This document shows positions 51,155 through 59,175 of a DNA stretch of 64,000 nucleotides, piece after piece; the first letter of the stretch is position 1, and each line of letters starts with the position of its first letter. The position numbers and the translations under genes were made by a program. Origin of the DNA: Streptomyces lateritius (lineage in GTDB: Bacteria > Actinomycetota > Actinomycetes > Streptomycetales > Streptomycetaceae); the NCBI RefSeq assembly GCF_014649715.1, contig NZ_BMTO01000008.1:186001-250000 (forward strand), read 5' to 3'. Below the pieces are notes generated by a model. The model saw only the letters and a list, made by a program, of their open reading frames with translations, was not told the origin of the DNA and did no database searches.

Positions 51155-52783
51155 ATGGCGAAGATCCTGAAGTTCGACGAGGACGCCCGTCGCGCCCTTG
51201 AGCGCGGCGTCAACAAGCTTGCCGACACGGTGAAGGTGACGATCGGCCCCAAGGGCCGCAACGTCGTCATCGACAAGAAGTTCGGCGCCCCCACCATCAC
51301 CAACGACGGTGTCACGATCGCCCGCGAGGTCGAGATCGAGGACCCGTACGAGAACCTCGGCGCCCAGCTGGTGAAGGAGGTGGCGACCAAGACCAACGAC
51401 ATCGCGGGTGACGGCACCACCACCGCCACCGTGCTCGCCCAGGCGCTCGTCCGCGAGGGACTGCGCAACGTCGCCGCCGGCGCTTCCCCGGCCGCCCTGA
51501 AGAAGGGCATCGACGCCGCGGTCAAGGCCGTGTCCGAGGAGCTCCTCGCGACCGCCCGCCCCATCGAGGACAAGTCCGACATCGCCGCCGTGGCCGCGCT
51601 CTCCGCGCAGGACCAGCAGGTCGGCGAGCTCATCGCCGAGGCGATGGACAAGGTCGGCAAGGACGGTGTCATCACCGTCGAGGAGTCCAACACCTTCGGC
51701 CTGGAGCTCGACTTCACCGAGGGCATGGCCTTCGACAAGGGCTACCTGTCCCCGTACATGGTGACCGACCAGGAGCGTATGGAGGCCGTCCTCGACGACC
51801 CGTACATCCTGATCCACCAGGGCAAGATCTCCTCGATCCAGGACATGCTGCCCCTCCTGGAGAAGGTCATCCAGGCCGGCTCCAGCAAGCCGCTGCTGAT
51901 CATCGCCGAGGACGTCGAGGGCGAGGCCCTGTCGACCCTGGTCGTCAACAAGATCCGTGGCACCTTCAACGCCGTGGCCGTCAAGGCCCCGGGCTTCGGC
52001 GACCGCCGCAAGGCGATGCTCGGCGACATGGCCACCCTCACCGGTGCCACCGTCATCGCCGAGGAGGTCGGACTCAAGCTCGACCAGGCCGGCCTGGACG
52101 TGCTGGGCACCGCCCGCCGTGTGACGATCACCAAGGACGACACCACCATCGTCGACGGTGGCGGCAACTCCGAGGACGTGCAGGGCCGCGTCAACCAGAT
52201 CAAGGCCGAGATCGAGACCACGGACTCCGACTGGGACCGCGAGAAGCTCCAGGAGCGCCTCGCGAAGCTGGCCGGCGGCGTGTGCGTGATCAAGGTCGGC
52301 GCCGCCACCGAGGTGGAGCTCAAGGAGCGCAAGCACCGTCTGGAGGACGCCATCTCCGCGACCCGCGCCGCGGTCGAGGAGGGCATCATCTCCGGTGGTG
52401 GCTCCGCTCTGGTCCACGCCGCCAAGGTGCTCGAGGGCAACCTCGACAAGCAGGGCGACGAGGCCACCGGTGTCGCCGTCGTCCGCCGCGCCGTCGTCGA
52501 GCCGCTGCGCTGGATCGCCGAGAACGCCGGCCTCGAGGGCTACGTCATCACCTCCAAGGTGGCGGAGCTCGACAAGGGCCAGGGCTTCAACGCCGCGACC
52601 GGCGAGTACGGCGACCTGATCAAGGCCGGTGTCATCGACCCGGTGAAGGTGACGCGCTCCGCGCTGGAGAACGCCGCCTCGATCGCCTCCCTGCTGCTCA
52701 CGACCGAGACCCTGGTCGTCGAGAAGAAGGAAGAGGAGCCGGCGGACGCGGGCCACGGCCACGGTCACGGCCACTCCCACTGA
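51155..52783 (+). CDS. groEL1: Chaperonin GroEL1 with His-rich tail
   Basis: A 542-residue 60-kDa chaperonin (AKILKFDEDARRALERGVNK; DGTTTATVLAQA; GGGSALVHA). It ends in GHGHGHGHSH instead of the Gly-Gly-Met repeats of housekeeping GroEL. In actinobacteria with two groEL genes, the groES-linked copy usually has this His tail; the other copy is expected elsewhere. Confidence 0.96.
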   Translation: MAKILKFDEDARRALERGVNKLADTVKVTIGPKGRNVVIDKKFGAPTITNDGVTIAREVEIEDPYENLGAQLVKEVATKTNDIAGDGTTTATVLAQALVREGLRNVAAGASPAALKKGIDAAVKAVSEELLATARPIEDKSDIAAVAALSAQDQQVGELIAEAMDKVGKDGVITVEESNTFGLELDFTEGMAFDKGYLSPYMVTDQERMEAVLDDPYILIHQGKISSIQDMLPLLEKVIQAGSSKPLLIIAEDVEGEALSTLVVNKIRGTFNAVAVKAPGFGDRRKAMLGDMATLTGATVIAEEVGLKLDQAGLDVLGTARRVTITKDDTTIVDGGGNSEDVQGRVNQIKAEIETTDSDWDREKLQERLAKLAGGVCVIKVGAATEVELKERKHRLEDAISATRAAVEEGIISGGGSALVHAAKVLEGNLDKQGDEATGVAVVRRAVVEPLRWIAENAGLEGYVITSKVAELDKGQGFNAATGEYGDLIKAGVIDPVKVTRSALENAASIASLLLTTETLVVEKKEEEPADAGHGHGHGHSH

Positions 52784-52821
52784 GGCCGTTCGTAGCCGCT
52801 CGTAGCTGAGCACCGCTGATC

Positions 52822-52863
52822 ACCGAGGCCCGGGGCCCCCGCGAGGGGGCGCCGGGCCTCGGT
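52822..52863. terminator. Bidirectional terminator after groEL1
   Basis: A stem of about 18 pairs (ACCGAGGCCCGG, one G-G mismatch, GCCCCC) with GCGA loop, between the convergent groEL1 and the NTF2-like gene. Confidence 0.85.
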
Positions 52864-52892
52864 GTCGTCCGGGTGGTGTCCGGCCTCGGACG

Positions 52893-53591
52893 TCAGGCTT
52901 CGACGGCGCCGAGCTGGCCCATCAGACCGAGCTGGTCGTACTGCCACCACCCCTCGACGATCTTGCCGTCGTCGCGGAAGCGGTGGATGACCGTCCCCGT
53001 CATCGAGATCTCCCTGCCGGTCGCCTCGATCCCCATGAACTCGCCGGTGTGCGTGGCGTTCCAGGTCCAGCGGGTGCAGACCCGGTCGCCCTCCGCGATC
53101 TGGTCGTCGACGGTGAACGTGAACCTGAAGCCGCCGCGCCACTCGTCCAGCTCCCGCCGGACCGCGTCCATGCCGATGGCGTCCTGCGGATTGGTCGGGT
53201 CATGGTCGTGGTAGCCCTCGGCGAAGACCTCGTCCAGCGGTCCGAGCTCGCCCTCGGCGGCCGCCAGCTCGAAGAACCGCCGGGCCGTCGCCTTGTACAG
53301 CTGCTCGTCGCGCACGACGTCCAGGTCGGTGAAGGTCGGCATCTCGTCACAGAGCGCGACCATCTCCTGGAAGATCCGGTCGGTCTCGGGAAGCTGCGAG
53401 TTCCTCATCGCCACGTCGTACGAGGGGAACTCGACGATCTCCACGAAGTGGGAGGCGTCGGAGCGGTCCTTGGCGAGGATGCTGTGCGTGGCGGTGCGCT
53501 TGCCCTTGGTCTGCTCGACCCACTTGTCCATGAGCCGGTTCATGTCGTCGAACCGCTGAGTCTTGCAATCGATGATCTGTACGAATGTCAT
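52893..53591 (-). CDS. ABM-like plus SnoaL/NTF2-like fusion protein
   Basis: A 232-residue protein with two halves. About 1-95 is like a dimeric alpha/beta-barrel (FVQIIDCKTQRFDDMNRLM; HFVEIVEFPSYDVAMRNSQ); about 105-225 is like the SnoaL ester-cyclase/NTF2 family (FFELAAAEGELGPLDEVFAE, YHDHDP, MTGTVIHRFRDDGKIVEGWW). Function unknown; such proteins handle small ligands. It starts with ATG at 53591 and is the first gene after the groEL1 terminator on the minus strand. Confidence 0.75.
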   Translation of the reverse strand: MTFVQIIDCKTQRFDDMNRLMDKWVEQTKGKRTATHSILAKDRSDASHFVEIVEFPSYDVAMRNSQLPETDRIFQEMVALCDEMPTFTDLDVVRDEQLYKATARRFFELAAAEGELGPLDEVFAEGYHDHDPTNPQDAIGMDAVRRELDEWRGGFRFTFTVDDQIAEGDRVCTRWTWNATHTGEFMGIEATGREISMTGTVIHRFRDDGKIVEGWWQYDQLGLMGQLGAVEA

Positions 53592-53642
53592 GGCGCCTCC
53601 CGAACCGGGTGGGACACCTCCATGCTAGGACGGTCCCTCCGG

Positions 53643-54671
53643 TCAGGCCGACCGCTCCAGGGCGGTCGGAAGCACGGCCTCCCGGAAGGGTTCGCCGCGC
53701 ACGTACCGTTCCAGCTCGTCCAGCGCCTGGTCCGCCATCCGGTGCAGCTCGTTGCCGAGGGACCCCGCCACATGCGGGGTGAGCAGGACGTTCGGCAGCT
53801 CGTACAGGGGCGAGCCGGCCGGGGGAACCTCCGGGTCCGTGACGTCGAGGACCGCGTGCAGGCGGCCGGCCCGCAGGTGGGGGAGGAGAGCGGCCTCGTC
53901 GACCAGGGAGCCGCGGGCGGTGTTGATCAGCGTCGCTCCGTCCGGCATCGCCGCCAGCTGCGCCGCCCCGACCATCCGGTGGGTGGCGGGAAGTTGGGGG
54001 GCGTGCACGGAGACGATCGACGCGCGGGCGCACAACTCGTCCAGGGACACGAGCTCGACACCCAGCCCCCCGGCCTCGGCGGGCTCCACGTACGGGTCGT
54101 GGAGCAGTACCTCGAAGTCGAAGGGGCGCAGCAGCTCGATCACCCGCCGCCCGATCCGGGAGGCGCCGACGAGTCCGACCGTACGCCGGTAGTTGCCCCA
54201 GACCGTCGACTCGGCCGTCCATGCGTGGTCGGCGCGGACCTCCGCGTACCGCTGGGCGGCGTGCAGGACGCGTTTGCCGGCGAAGAGGATCGCGGCGAGC
54301 GTGTACTCGGCGACGGGCAGGGCGTTGGCCGCCGCCGCCGAGGTGACGGCGAGGCCCCGCTCCCAGCAGGCGTCGGTGATGTGGTGCTTGACCGAACCGG
54401 CCGCGTGGACGACGGCCCGCAGGCGCGGGGCGCGCTCCAGGACGGCGGCGGTCAGCGGCGGGGCACCCCAGCAGGTGAGGAGGACTTCCGCCTCGGCGAG
54501 CGCCGCGACGACCTCGGGGGCGGGGGTCGCGAGGTCGTGTGCGACCAGGTGGGGGTCGGTACGGGTGAGGGCGGCGAGCCGGGCGCGGTGGGCGTCGGTC
54601 AGCAGGCGCTCCGGGATGCCCGGGTCCATCGAGAGCAGGAGTGCCGGCCGGTTGTCAGTGGCGTGGTGCAT
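53643..54671 (-). CDS. D-isomer 2-hydroxyacid dehydrogenase
   Basis: A 342-residue NAD(P)-dependent dehydrogenase. Nucleotide-binding VGLVGASRIGRRVIELL, catalytic Arg in INTARGSLVDEAAL, and His in LTPHVAGS; a Glu lies in between. It is last in the ABC-transporter operon, 17 bases after the permease, so it probably acts on an acid derived from the imported sugar. ATG at 54671; AGGAG is distant (about 13 bases). Confidence 0.88.
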   Translation of the reverse strand: MHHATDNRPALLLSMDPGIPERLLTDAHRARLAALTRTDPHLVAHDLATPAPEVVAALAEAEVLLTCWGAPPLTAAVLERAPRLRAVVHAAGSVKHHITDACWERGLAVTSAAAANALPVAEYTLAAILFAGKRVLHAAQRYAEVRADHAWTAESTVWGNYRRTVGLVGASRIGRRVIELLRPFDFEVLLHDPYVEPAEAGGLGVELVSLDELCARASIVSVHAPQLPATHRMVGAAQLAAMPDGATLINTARGSLVDEAALLPHLRAGRLHAVLDVTDPEVPPAGSPLYELPNVLLTPHVAGSLGNELHRMADQALDELERYVRGEPFREAVLPTALERSA

Positions 54672-54688
54672 GGTGGAACTCGTGCTCC

Positions 54689-55543
54689 TCACTTGACGCT
54701 GCCGGCGGTCAGGCCGGCCTTCCAGTGGCGCTGGAGGGAGACGAAGGCGACGACCAGGGGGACGACGGCGAGCAGGGACCCGGTGACGACGAGGGGGTAG
54801 AAGTCGGGTTCCGCGTGGGCGTTGCTGTTCCATGCGTACAACCCGAGACTCAGCGGGAAGAGCTTCTGGTCGGAGAGCATCACCAGGGGGAGGAAGAAGT
54901 TGTTCCAGATGGCGGTGAACTGGAAGAGGAAGACGGTCACGAACCCCGGCATGACCATGCGCAGACCGATCGACCAGAAGGTGCGCAGTTCGCCGGCGCC
55001 GTCGATACGGGCGGCTTCGAGGGCCTCGTCGGGGATGTAGCCGGCACTGAAGACCCGGGAGAGGTAGACCCCGAAGGGGTTGACCAGGACGGGGATCAGC
55101 ACGGCCCAGTAGGTGTTGACGATGCCCACCTCGCTGGCGAGAAGGTACATGGGCAGGGCGAGCGCGGTGGTGGGGACGAGGACGCCGAGCAGAACGACGG
55201 CGAAGAGCTTCTCCTTGCCCCGGAAGTCGTACTTGTCGAAGGCGTAGCCCGCGGCGACGCTGATCAGCGAACAGACGACGGCGCCCAGGCCGGCGTAGAG
55301 CAGGCTGTTGACGTACCAGTGGAAGTAGATGCCGTCGTTGTACTCGGCGAGGCGGCTCAGGTTGCCGCCGAGGTCGAAGCCCTCGAAGGAGAAGGCGTTT
55401 CCGGCGAGCAGTCCGCCCGCGTCCTTGGTGGCCGCGGTCACCAGCCAGACGAGGGGGAAGAGCATGTAGACGACGGCGAGGACGAGCGCTCCGTTGACGG
55501 CGGTCTTGGAGAGCCAGGCGCTCTGGGGGCGGGGCCTGCTCAT
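54689..55543 (-). CDS. Carbohydrate ABC transporter permease, MalG type
   Basis: A 284-residue permease with six membrane segments and the EAA loop EALEAARIDGAGELRTFWSIGLRM. It forms the channel with the MalF-type partner, whose stop it overlaps by four bases (ATGA). No ATP-binding subunit is encoded nearby; a shared MsiK-type ATPase would fit, as is usual for Streptomyces sugar importers. Confidence 0.92.
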   Translation of the reverse strand: MSRPRPQSAWLSKTAVNGALVLAVVYMLFPLVWLVTAATKDAGGLLAGNAFSFEGFDLGGNLSRLAEYNDGIYFHWYVNSLLYAGLGAVVCSLISVAAGYAFDKYDFRGKEKLFAVVLLGVLVPTTALALPMYLLASEVGIVNTYWAVLIPVLVNPFGVYLSRVFSAGYIPDEALEAARIDGAGELRTFWSIGLRMVMPGFVTVFLFQFTAIWNNFFLPLVMLSDQKLFPLSLGLYAWNSNAHAEPDFYPLVVTGSLLAVVPLVVAFVSLQRHWKAGLTAGSVK

Positions 55544-56430
55544 GCTGCCTTCTCCTTCCGGCGGCCGGTCAGCCGTGTGACGCCGAAGGAGAGCAGCGCG
55601 GCGGTCAGGGCGAGGAGGACGGAGGCCGCGGCCGCGAGCCCGTAGTCGTTGCGGTCGAAGGCCGCGGTGTACGCGTACATGTTCGGCGTCCAGGTCGAGG
55701 TGACGGCGGAGCCCGTGCCCTTGTTGAGGATCAGCGGCTCGGTGAACAGCTGCAGCGAGCCGATGACGGTGAAGAGACCGACCATCACGAGGGAGGCGCG
55801 GACGAGCGGGACCTTGATGCTGAAGGCGATGCGCCAGGAGCCGGCCCCGTCGACGGTGGCCGCCTCCAGGACCGAGCGGTCGATGGCCTGCAGGGCGGCG
55901 TAGAAGATCACCATGTTGTAGCCGAGCCATTCCCACAGGGCGATGTTGACCACGGAGGGGAGTGCTCCCCCGGGTGAGAAGAAGTCGAAGCCGATGCCGC
56001 CGGCCTCCATGGCCTCGACGACCGGGCTGAGTTGGGGGGTGTAGAGGTAGACCCAGATCAGCGCGGCGATGATCCCGGGGACCGCGTGCGGCAGGAAGAG
56101 CGCGAGCTGGAAGAAGCGGCGGGCGCGGGCGAGCGCGGAGTCGAGCAGCAGGGCGAGCCCGAGTGCCCCGGCGATCAGCAGCGGAATGTAGAACAGGCAG
56201 TATCCGAGCAGTACGCCGAAGCCCTCGCGGAAGGCCCGGTCACCCAGTGCCGCGGTGTAGTTGTCGAGTCCCGTGAAGACGGTCTCGGTGCCGCCGAAGC
56301 CCAGCCCCGACTGCTTCTCCGTGAACAGGCTGAGCCAGACCGCGTATCCGATCGGCACCACCATCACCGCGGTGAACAGGACGAAGAAGGGGGTCAGCAG
56401 GAACGCTGCGGCACGGGTGCGGGCCTTCAC
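55540..56430 (-). CDS. Carbohydrate ABC transporter permease, MalF type
   Basis: A 296-residue permease with six membrane segments and EAA loop LEAATVDGAGSWRIAFSIKVP. It starts with GTG, four bases after the binding-protein stop. Its C-terminus overlaps the MalG-type gene. Confidence 0.92.
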   Translation of the reverse strand: MKARTRAAAFLLTPFFVLFTAVMVVPIGYAVWLSLFTEKQSGLGFGGTETVFTGLDNYTAALGDRAFREGFGVLLGYCLFYIPLLIAGALGLALLLDSALARARRFFQLALFLPHAVPGIIAALIWVYLYTPQLSPVVEAMEAGGIGFDFFSPGGALPSVVNIALWEWLGYNMVIFYAALQAIDRSVLEAATVDGAGSWRIAFSIKVPLVRASLVMVGLFTVIGSLQLFTEPLILNKGTGSAVTSTWTPNMYAYTAAFDRNDYGLAAAASVLLALTAALLSFGVTRLTGRRKEKAA

Positions 56431-56434
56431 CGGG

Positions 56435-57751
56435 TCAGCCCTCGACCTTCAGGCCGCGCTTCTTCAGCTCGGCGACCGTCGCCTCGTGTCCGGTCCTGAT
56501 CGCGTCGGCGATCGTGGGGCCACCCTTGGTGATCTTGCCGAACTGGTCCTTGATGGCGGTGTTGGTGGTGCCGGTGGTCGGACCCCAGGCCCAGTTCTGG
56601 CCGATGGAGGCGCCGGACCGCTCGAAGAGGGCGTAGATGTCCTGACCGCCGTAGTAGCTCGCGTCGAAGGCCTGCTTGGCGACCGGGCGGAGCGCGGTGG
56701 CGGCGGGGAAGGCGCTGGAGGTGCCGGAGGCGATACGGGCCTTGACACCGGCCTCGGTGGTGGACATCCACTCGGCGAACTCGACGGCCGCCGCCTTGTT
56801 CCGGCTGTCCTTGGTCACCGCGAAGGTGGAGCCGCCGAGCATGCCGCTGGCGGGCTTGCCGTCCCAGCTCGGCATGGGCGCCACCGCCCACTTGCCGTTC
56901 TGCTCGGGCAGGGTGCCCTTGAGGACTCCCGCGCCCCAGGAGGCGCCGAGGTAGCCGATGGTGGTGCCGTTCTTGAGCGAGCCGGTCCACTCGGGACTGA
57001 AGGAGGCGTTCTTGTGGACGAGGTCGGCGTCGACCAGGCCCTGCCAGTAGGCGGCGACTTTGGTGGTGGCCGGGTCCGTGGTGTCGATCTTCCAGGTGTC
57101 GTTCTCGGCCTTGAACCACTGGGCGCCGGCCTGCCAGGCCATCGCCTCGAAGGTGGTCGGGTCGTCCGGGAAGAAGGTGCCGATACGGGCCTTGGCGTCG
57201 GCCTTCCTCACCTTCTCCGCGGCCGCCTTGAATTCGTCCCAGGTCTTGGGGACGGCCACCTGGTACTTCTCGAACAGGTCCTTGCGGTAGAAGAAGGCCT
57301 GCGGGGCGGCGTCGAAGGGGACGGCCCAGGTCTTGCCGCCGAGGGTGGTGAGCTCCACCGCCTGTGGCAGCAGCTTGGCCCGGTCCGCCTCGGTGAACTC
57401 GTCGCCGATGTCCTGCAGGGCGCCGGAGCTGACGAACTCGGGGAGCGAGGAGTACTCGATGGAGACGAGGTCGGGCGCGTTGCCCGCCTTCACGGCGTTG
57501 GAGATCTTGGCGTAGCCGCCGGCGGTGCCGGAGGGGATCTCCTCGAACGTCACCCGGATGTTCTTGTGGGAGGCGTTGAACGCGTCCACCACGTCCTTGG
57601 AGCCCTTGGCCCAGCCCCAGAAGGTGATGGTGACGGGCTTGTTCGCTGACGATCCGGCACTGTCACCACCGCCGCCGCACGCCGTGAGAACGGCGAGGGC
57701 GGTGGCGGTGCCGGCTATGACACGGGACGTTCTGTTCCAAGTACGGCTCAT
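56435..57751 (-). CDS. Sugar-binding lipoprotein (ABC transporter)
   Basis: A 438-residue family-1 solute-binding protein: lipobox AVLTACGG (Cys25), then ITFWGWAKGSKDVVDAFNASH and YGGQDIYALFE-type sequence. The substrate is probably an oligosaccharide or glycoside; the operon's dehydrogenase and the divergent DUF2264 gene hint at a uronate- or acid-containing sugar, which is inference. First gene of the transport operon; promoter and operator lie at 57793-57862. Confidence 0.92.
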   Translation of the reverse strand: MSRTWNRTSRVIAGTATALAVLTACGGGGDSAGSSANKPVTITFWGWAKGSKDVVDAFNASHKNIRVTFEEIPSGTAGGYAKISNAVKAGNAPDLVSIEYSSLPEFVSSGALQDIGDEFTEADRAKLLPQAVELTTLGGKTWAVPFDAAPQAFFYRKDLFEKYQVAVPKTWDEFKAAAEKVRKADAKARIGTFFPDDPTTFEAMAWQAGAQWFKAENDTWKIDTTDPATTKVAAYWQGLVDADLVHKNASFSPEWTGSLKNGTTIGYLGASWGAGVLKGTLPEQNGKWAVAPMPSWDGKPASGMLGGSTFAVTKDSRNKAAAVEFAEWMSTTEAGVKARIASGTSSAFPAATALRPVAKQAFDASYYGGQDIYALFERSGASIGQNWAWGPTTGTTNTAIKDQFGKITKGGPTIADAIRTGHEATVAELKKRGLKVEG

Positions 57752-57792
57752 GGCACGGCTCCTGGGGCGGCGGCACGGGGTGTGTGGCCGTG

Positions 57793-57821
57793 ATCCTGCG
57801 ACCGTCCATGACCGAAGTCAA
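57793..57821 (-). promoter_or_regulatory. Promoter of the sugar ABC operon
   Basis: On the minus strand TTGACT (57821-57816), 17 bases, CAGGAT (57798-57793), leading to the binding-protein gene. The shared operator lies just upstream of this -35. Confidence 0.6.
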
Positions 57822-57836
57822 GAGCGAAAGATTGAT

Positions 57837-57862
57837 TGATCGAAAAAAGCTCACTTCGATCA
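57837..57862. promoter_or_regulatory. Operator A: TGATCGAA-N10-TTCGATCA
   Basis: A perfect inverted repeat with ten-base spacer, 16 bases upstream of the -35 of the binding-protein operon. The same repeat with the same spacer occurs at 59072-59097. It is the likely site of the regulator encoded between the two. Confidence 0.75.
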
Positions 57863-57890
57863 GAGAGTGGACTGTGCGGCAGCCGCGGGG

Positions 57891-59003
57891 TCAGGAGGGG
57901 TCGGGCCCCACCACGGCCCCGCAGGAGGAGCGCACCCGGAGCCGGGGCAGCAGGCTCAGATGGCGCCGCGCCGCCTCCTCGTCGGGGGCCTGCGTCAACC
58001 GCTCCACCAGCAACTCCGTCGCGTGACGGCCCACCTGGCGCTTGGGCGGGGCGACCGCCGTCAGCGGGATGTCGGCGAGCGCGGCGACCTCGTCGTCGTA
58101 CGCGATCAGCGCCAGGTCCTCGGGCACCTTCACGCCGAGGTCGGCCAGGCGCCGCACGATCTCGATCGCGTCCACGTCGTTGTGGACCAGGGCCGCGCCC
58201 GCCAGGCCGGAGGTGACCGCCTCGTGCAGGGCCCGTACCGCGCGTTCGAAGCCCTCCGGGTCCTGGTCGGCCGGCACCGACTCGATCACCGGTCCGGGCG
58301 CCTCCACGCCCAGGGCCCGCAGCGCCTCGGCGTATCCGGCGCGCACCGCGAGCGCGGTCGGGCTGTCCCCGCGGGCCACCAGCAACGGCGTCCGACGGCC
58401 CAGGTCCAGCAGGTGGCGCAGGGCGAGCAGGACGCCGTGGCCGTGGTCGGAGGCCACCCGGTCCAGGCCGTCGAGCGACGATCCGGGGGCGGCGCGGCGC
58501 TCGAGGAGGACGGCGGGTACGGGAAGTGCGGCCAGCCAGTCCCCGTACGAGAACCGGTCCTCCGGGCCGCGCCAGCCGGGCGCGACGAGCACGCCCTCGG
58601 CGCCGGCCGCGAGCAGGCCCTCGGTGCGGGCCCGGTCCTCCTCGGGGCGGTAGTCCGAGATACGCAGGATGAGCCGGGCCCCCGCCCGCGCCGCGGCCTC
58701 GTGCGCACCCCGGATGACCTCGGCGAAGTAGTACGTGGCGGAGGGCGCGAGCAGCCCGAGGACCAGGCCCTCGCCGGCGCCCGCCGAGTGGCCCGCGCCG
58801 CCCCCGGTGGCCGGGCGCTCCGGCCAGGAGACCTGGCCGTGCACCCGGTCGAGGAGCCCCCTGGCCGCCAGCGCCTCGACGTCCCGGCGCGCGGTGACGG
58901 GGGAGACCCCCAGCAGAACGGCCAGGTCGGAGACGCGTGCCGTGCGGCGCTCGCGCACCAGGGCCAGCAGACGGTCGTGACGTTCGACGGAACTCTCGCG
59001 CAC
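57891..59003 (-). CDS. DeoR-HTH/LacI-ligand hybrid transcription regulator
   Basis: A 370-residue regulator. Residues 1-60 are a DeoR-type winged helix (RHDRLLALVRERRTARVSDLA, VSPVTARRDVEALAARGLL), while about 80-365 is a periplasmic-binding-like domain of LacI regulators (GLLAPSATYYFAEVIRGAHE; ALVHNDVDAIEIVRRLADLG; LALIAYDDEVAALADIPLTAV). GTG start at 59003. Two identical inverted repeats on either side of the gene are its probable operators; the effector is presumably a sugar. Confidence 0.9.
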   Translation of the reverse strand: MRESSVERHDRLLALVRERRTARVSDLAVLLGVSPVTARRDVEALAARGLLDRVHGQVSWPERPATGGGAGHSAGAGEGLVLGLLAPSATYYFAEVIRGAHEAAARAGARLILRISDYRPEEDRARTEGLLAAGAEGVLVAPGWRGPEDRFSYGDWLAALPVPAVLLERRAAPGSSLDGLDRVASDHGHGVLLALRHLLDLGRRTPLLVARGDSPTALAVRAGYAEALRALGVEAPGPVIESVPADQDPEGFERAVRALHEAVTSGLAGAALVHNDVDAIEIVRRLADLGVKVPEDLALIAYDDEVAALADIPLTAVAPPKRQVGRHATELLVERLTQAPDEEAARRHLSLLPRLRVRSSCGAVVGPDPS

Positions 59004-59070
59004 GGCGTTCCTCCCCCTCGCGGTGTGGTGGTCCGGCGGGACGCCGCCCCGTCTCAGACCTTAATGCAAT

Positions 59071-59098
59071 ATGATCGAACGGCGGGAGTTTCGATCAT
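59071..59098. promoter_or_regulatory. Operator B: ATGATCGAA-N10-TTCGATCAT
   Basis: A perfect 9-base inverted repeat with ten-base spacer between the regulator and the divergent DUF2264 gene, matching operator A in both half-sites and spacing. A third, palindromic half-site TTCGATCGA (59118-59126) lies 19 bases further on, inside the DUF2264 promoter. Confidence 0.8.
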
Positions 59099-59111
59099 TC
59101 GGTCCAGTCCA

Positions 59112-59140
59112 TTGACGTTCGATCGAGCCGTGTTCATGAT
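59112..59140 (+). promoter_or_regulatory. DUF2264 gene promoter
   Basis: TTGACG (59112-59117), 17 bases, CATGAT (59135-59140). The extra TTCGATCGA half-site falls in the spacer, as expected for repression. Confidence 0.6.
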
Positions 59141-59175
59141 TCCGGGCGACGCCTCAGTCCGCCTCAGGGAGCATC

